Origin: Streptomyces sp. TLI_235 | Lineage (GTDB): Bacteria; Actinomycetota; Actinomycetes; Streptomycetales; Streptomycetaceae | Assembly (NCBI GenBank): GCA_002300355.1 | Contig: NSGV01000001.1 | Coordinates: 4,712,001-4,776,000 of the forward strand | Reading direction: 5' to 3' | DNA length: 64,000 nucleotides | Shown here: positions 60,649 through 64,000 of the stretch, piece after piece | Layout of the letters: every line of letters starts with the position of its first letter | Position numbering within the stretch: position 1 is the stretch's first letter | Made by a program: the position numbers and the translations under genes | The notes under the pieces: model-generated | The model's database searches: none | Seen by the model: the letters and a program-made list of their open reading frames with translations, nothing else | What the model was told of the DNA's origin: nothing

Positions 60649-61054
60649 GTGGGAGAGGATGCCCGAAACCGGCACGCCGCAGTTGTCCGGCCCCCGCCCC
60701 GGAGCCCCTTGTAGCCGATTTGATGCACGGCGCGGACGGATCGGCGGAATGTTCACCTGCTGGAACCAACCTTGACCGGCCGAAACGGCCCGTGCTTGCC
60801 TAGTCGCCATGGGACAGCGAAGGATTCTCACGCGTCGGCGGCACGTCGACCTGCTGCGTGTGGCCCGCTCGCTGTGTCGTGGCTGACCGTTCGCCGACAC
60901 CCTTCCCAGCACCGCGCACCCCGCGCCCCCCGCACCGCCCCCACGGCGGTGCGCGCCGCGCCGCGCATCACCGCACCGCTTCCGAGCCCGCCGGGCCCCG
61001 CCCGCACGCAGGTCCCGCCCGCAGGGCGGCCCGCCAAGACCCGAGGTGAACCCC
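60649..61054. other. Intergenic region between divergent LCP and FMN reductase genes
   Basis: This 406-bp region contains the 26-codon leader peptide at 60809-60886. A TTGACC box (60772-60777) lies 31 nt before its ATG. A Pro/Ala-coding, strongly G-poor stretch (60890-61045) follows up to the reductase. No other gene is supported. Confidence 0.55.
60809..60886 (+). CDS. Short leader peptide with a near-terminal cysteine, 25 aa
   Basis: ATG 60809 opens a 25-residue basic peptide containing LTRRRHVDLLRVARSLC and ending RG-stop. The RRxHVDLxRVxxxLCR pattern is the actinobacterial putative leader-peptide type found before sulfur-assimilation and flavin-reductase genes. Translation through its Cys codon may report cysteine supply. 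No ribosome site precedes the ATG and a TTGACC box lies upstream, so the transcript may be nearly leaderless. It lies 168 nt before the FMN reductase start. Confidence 0.7.
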   Translation: MGQRRILTRRRHVDLLRVARSLCRG

Positions 61055-61609
61055 ATGGCCACCGTCCTGTCCGTCTCCGGCTCCCCGTCGCCGACCTCCC
61101 GCACCACCCGGCTGCTCCGCCACGTCGACGCCCGCCTCACCGCGCACGGCCACGAGGTCGTCCCCTTCGAGGCCCGCAGCCTGCCCGCCGAGGCCCTGCT
61201 CTCCGCCGACACCGCGAACCCCGCGATAGCCCGGGCCCTGGACCTCTTCGCCGAGGCCGACGGCATCGTCATCGGCACGCCCGTCTACAAGGCCGCCTAC
61301 TCCGGACTCCTCAAGGCCCTGCTCGACGTCCTGCCGCAGTACGCGCTGAGCGGCAAGGCCGTCCTGCCGCTCGCCACCGGCGGTTCGCCCGCGCACGTCC
61401 TCGCCGTGGACTACGCGCTGCGGCCGGTGCTCAGCTCGATGGGCGCCGGACACATCACCCAGGGCTGGTTCGTCCTCGACCGCCACATCACCGTCCGCGA
61501 GGACGGCACCACCGCCGTCGAACCGGAGACGGACCTGCTGCTCACCCCGGTCGTCGACGGCTTCGCCGCGGCGCTCGCCCGCACCGGCGAGCTGGTGGCC
61601 GCCGGCTGA
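61055..61609 (+). CDS. NAD(P)H-dependent FMN reductase (SsuE-like)
   Basis: This 184-residue flavodoxin-fold reductase begins ATVLSVSGSPSPTSRTTRLLRHV, with the FMN phosphate loop SGSPSPTSRT, and has GIVIGTPVYKAAYSGLLKALLDVLP and PLATGGSPAHVLAVDYALRPVLSSMGA. The pattern matches SsuE, which supplies FMNH2 to alkanesulfonate monooxygenase for sulfur release. The upstream cysteine-containing leader peptide supports a sulfur role. No ssuD gene is visible here. Confidence 0.85.
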   Translation: MATVLSVSGSPSPTSRTTRLLRHVDARLTAHGHEVVPFEARSLPAEALLSADTANPAIARALDLFAEADGIVIGTPVYKAAYSGLLKALLDVLPQYALSGKAVLPLATGGSPAHVLAVDYALRPVLSSMGAGHITQGWFVLDRHITVREDGTTAVEPETDLLLTPVVDGFAAALARTGELVAAG

Positions 61610-61620
61610 CCCTGGTACCG

Positions 61621-61657
61621 GGGGTGCGGTCCCCTAGGGGGAGGGCGGCCGCACCCC
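61621..61657 (+). terminator. Stem-loop after the FMN reductase
   Basis: GGGGTGCGG pairs with CCGCACCCC. The interior contains the palindrome CCCCTAGGGG. It starts 12 nt after the reductase stop. Confidence 0.55.
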
Positions 61658-61860
61658 GTACATCTCCCGGTCAACCGGCTTCCTCCCGGCGGAGGACGAG
61701 ACCGCCACCCCCCGCTCCTAACGTGGTTCCTACAGACCGCTCCTCCTTCCGGGGTGGTGCTGGCCCCACCTCGAAGACGGTTGTCTGCACCATGTCGCAG
61801 CACCGCTGACCGTTGGCAGGCTGTGGGGCGACGGGTGGACGACGTACCGAGGAGATCCCA

Positions 61861-62649
61861 GTGACGACGGCAGCCAAAGCCGTGCATGACCACCAGCTGC
61901 CCGGCGGGCAGGGCGCCTTCGCCGCCTCCGCACGCCAGGTGACCAAGGCCTACGGCGCCGGGGAGACCCGGGTCACGGCCCTCGACACCGTCGACGTGGA
62001 CATCCACCGCGGGCGGTTCACCGCGATCATGGGCCCCTCGGGCTCCGGCAAGTCGACCCTGATGCACTGCCTGGCCGGCCTCGACACGGTCACCGACGGG
62101 CGCATCTGGATCGGCGACGCCGAGATCACCGGCCTCAAGGACAAGCAGCTCACCCGGCTCCGCCGGGACAAGATCGGCTTCATCTTCCAGGCGTTCAACC
62201 TGCTGCCCACGCTGAACGCGCTGGAGAACATCACGCTCCCGATGGACATCGCCGGCCGCAAGCCCGACACCGCCTGGCTCGACCAGGTGGTCGAGACGGT
62301 CGGCCTCGCCGATCGCCTCAAGCACCGGCCGACCCAGCTCTCCGGCGGCCAGCAGCAGCGCGTCGCGGTCGCCCGCGCGCTCGCCGCCCGGCCCGAGATC
62401 ATCTTCGGCGACGAGCCCACCGGAAACCTCGACTCCCGCTCCGGCGCCGAGATCCTCACCTTCCTGCGCCGCTCGGTCGACGAGCTGGGCCAGACCATCG
62501 TCATGGTCACCCACGACCCGGTCGCCGCCGGCTACGCGGACCGCGTGCTGTTCCTCGCCGACGGCCGGATCGTCGACGAGATGCAGGCCCCCACCGCCGA
62601 CTCCGTCCTCGAGCGCATGCGCCGCTTCGACGGCAAGCGCACCAGCTGA
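61861..62649 (+). CDS. MacB-type ABC transporter ATP-binding protein
   Basis: This 262-residue ATPase starts at GTG 61861 after GAGGAG. Walker A is GPSGSGKST (about residues 58-66), the signature is LSGGQQQRVAVARAL, and Walker B is IIFGDEPTGNLDS. The ALENITLPMDIAGRK segment and short Q-loop are typical of the LolD/MacB branch. That branch works with FtsX-like permeases in mechanotransmission or lipid/peptide export. The permease gene follows after 16 nt. Confidence 0.93.
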   Translation: MTTAAKAVHDHQLPGGQGAFAASARQVTKAYGAGETRVTALDTVDVDIHRGRFTAIMGPSGSGKSTLMHCLAGLDTVTDGRIWIGDAEITGLKDKQLTRLRRDKIGFIFQAFNLLPTLNALENITLPMDIAGRKPDTAWLDQVVETVGLADRLKHRPTQLSGGQQQRVAVARALAARPEIIFGDEPTGNLDSRSGAEILTFLRRSVDELGQTIVMVTHDPVAAGYADRVLFLADGRIVDEMQAPTADSVLERMRRFDGKRTS

Positions 62650-62665
62650 GCCGGGGGACACACCG

Positions 62666-64000
62666 ATGCTGCTCAAGACCTCGCTACGGAGCTTCTTCGC
62701 CCACAAGGGGCGCATGGTCCTCTCACTGATCGCCGTCGTGCTGTCCGTCGCCTTCGTGTCCGGCACGCTCGTCTTCTCCAACACCGCCACCGGCACCTTC
62801 GACCGCCTCTTCGCCTCCACCGCCTCCGACCTGAGCGTCGGCCAGGCCAAGGACGACCTCGACGCCGGCGAGGAGCGCGGCGGCAAGGTCGCCACCGTCC
62901 CCGTCGACACCGTGCAGAAGCTCGCCGGCCTGCCCGGCGTGAAGACCGCCCTCGGCCAGGTCTTCGTGCAGAGCGCCAGCCTGGTCGACCCGGCCACCAA
63001 CAAGTCCGTCGGCCCGACCTCCGGCGCGCCCACGCTCACCGGCAACTGGGTCGACACCCCGCGCAACTCCGTCGACATCACCTCCGGCAGCGCCCCCAAG
63101 GGCGCCGGCCAGGTCATGCTCGACGCCGACACCGCCAAGAAGGCCGGCCTCAAGCTCGGCAGCCCGCTGCGCGTCATCACCATGAGCGGCAGCTACGACT
63201 TCACCATCTCCGGCATCGTCACCTTCCGGACGACCAACCCCGGGGCGGCGCTGGCCTTCCTGGACACCCCGACCGCCCAGCAGGACCTCCTCGGCACCAC
63301 CGCCTACACCACCGTCGAGGTCTTCGGCGACGGCAGCCGCAGCAACGACCAGCTCAAGCAGCAGGCGCTCTCCGCGCTCGGCAGCGGCTACGACGCCAAG
63401 ACGGCCGCCGAGCAGAAGGCCGAGAACAACAAGGGCGTCGGCTCCTTCCTCAACTTCATGAAGTACGCCATGCTCGGCTTCGCCGGCATCTCGCTGCTGG
63501 TCGGCGGCTTCCTGATCATCAACACCTTCTCGATGCTGGTCGCCCAGCGCACCCGCGAGATCGGCCTGCTGCGCGCCATCGGCGGCAGCCGCAGCCAGGT
63601 CAACCGCTCGGTGCTGGTCGAGGCGCTGATCCTCGGCGTGCTCGGCTCCACCCTCGGCCTCGCGGCCGGCCTCGGCCTCGCCACCCTGCTGATCCAGCTC
63701 ATGAAGGCCGTCGGGATGAACCTCGACGCCTCCTCGCTGGACATCACCTGGACGGTCCCGGCCGCCTCCTACACGGTCGGCATCCTGATCACCGTCCTCG
63801 CCGCCTGGATCCCGGCCCGCCGGGCCGGCCGGATCTCCCCGATGGCCGCCCTGCGCGACCACGGCACCCCGGCCGAGGCCTCCGCCAACCGCATCCGCGC
63901 CGTCGTCGGCCTGGCCGTCACCGGCCTGGGCGCGGCGAGCCTGGCCGCCGCGGCCACCGCCGACAAGGCCGCCACCGGCGGCCAGTGGCTCGGCCTCGGC
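62666..64000 (+). CDS. FtsX-like ABC transporter permease, 3' end outside window
   Basis: ATG 62666 opens a frame that runs to the window edge (445 codons). It starts MLLKTSLRSFFAHKGRMVLSLIAVVLSVAFVSGTLVF (first transmembrane helix). An extracytoplasmic domain of about 230 residues follows, then the first FtsX core (YAMLGFAGISLLVGGFLIINTFSMLVAQRTREIGLLRAIGGSRSQVNRSVLVEALILGVLGS) and further helices (TVPAASYTVGILITVLAAWIPARRAGRISPMAALRDH). The duplicated architecture of streptomycete permeases (about 850 residues) predicts a second half beyond 64000. It pairs with the upstream ATPase. Confidence 0.92.
   Translation, partial: MLLKTSLRSFFAHKGRMVLSLIAVVLSVAFVSGTLVFSNTATGTFDRLFASTASDLSVGQAKDDLDAGEERGGKVATVPVDTVQKLAGLPGVKTALGQVFVQSASLVDPATNKSVGPTSGAPTLTGNWVDTPRNSVDITSGSAPKGAGQVMLDADTAKKAGLKLGSPLRVITMSGSYDFTISGIVTFRTTNPGAALAFLDTPTAQQDLLGTTAYTTVEVFGDGSRSNDQLKQQALSALGSGYDAKTAAEQKAENNKGVGSFLNFMKYAMLGFAGISLLVGGFLIINTFSMLVAQRTREIGLLRAIGGSRSQVNRSVLVEALILGVLGSTLGLAAGLGLATLLIQLMKAVGMNLDASSLDITWTVPAASYTVGILITVLAAWIPARRAGRISPMAALRDHGTPAEASANRIRAVVGLAVTGLGAASLAAAATADKAATGGQWLGLG

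Overview
This is about 64 kb of very high-GC DNA with dense, mostly GTG/ATG-started genes and frequent 4-base start/stop overlaps. The gene content fits an actinomycete of the Streptomyces/Kitasatospora group: a tripartite acyl-CoA carboxylase with an epsilon subunit, an MmpB-type micropeptide, a histidase with a Cys-Ser-Gly MIO triad, and IS701 and ISAzo13 insertion sequences. Most genes are conserved chromosomal housekeeping or primary catabolism. I see no secondary-metabolite cluster, prophage, CRISPR array, tRNA or rRNA.

Region 1 (1-5000) holds the end of a PucR-type regulator, a LysA-like PLP decarboxylase, an APC amino-acid permease, a P-loop kinase and a small unknown gene. Region 2 (5000-21400) is largely deoxynucleoside catabolism. 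It has deoC with two aldehyde dehydrogenases, one of them lacking its catalytic lobe, then a phosphohexose/phosphopentose mutase and a purine nucleoside phosphorylase. The upstream regions of deoC and of the phosphorylase carry the same 12-bp palindrome, CTACGCGCGTAG. A TetR gene sits divergently beside deoC. An IS701-family element is inserted exactly at its stop codon, and that element is itself split by an ISAzo13-family element. An ABC exporter, a PH-like membrane protein, an LpdA-like flavoprotein and a DeoR regulator fill the rest.

Region 3 (21400-30000) is the acyl-CoA carboxylase neighbourhood: a biotin-carrying alpha subunit, Maf, a 41-residue micropeptide, DoxX, the epsilon and beta carboxylase subunits, and the biotin ligase. 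The two carboxylase promoters share a CTACT-N4-GGTAG-like element that reappears before the acyl-CoA dehydrogenase at 57.5 kb. Region 4 (30000-34500) carries two nucleotide-second-messenger enzymes (class III adenylate cyclase and a GGDEF protein), a lysine-rich membrane micropeptide and fdhD.

Region 5 (34500-45700) is histidine utilisation: hutH, an RpiR-type regulator, then hutU, an M20 amidase, hutF and hutI in one coupled operon. An LLM flavin monooxygenase/FMN reductase pair lies between. The M20 enzyme occupies the place expected of a formylglutamate deformylase. Region 6 (45700-64000) has a POT peptide transporter, a two-component system with a CRP-like site upstream, GtrA, purK-purE, a membrane dipeptidase, and a UDP-glucose dehydrogenase. 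It also has two LCP cell-wall ligases, an acyl-CoA dehydrogenase, a 25-residue leader peptide before an FMN reductase, and a MacB-like ABC transporter that runs off the end of the window.
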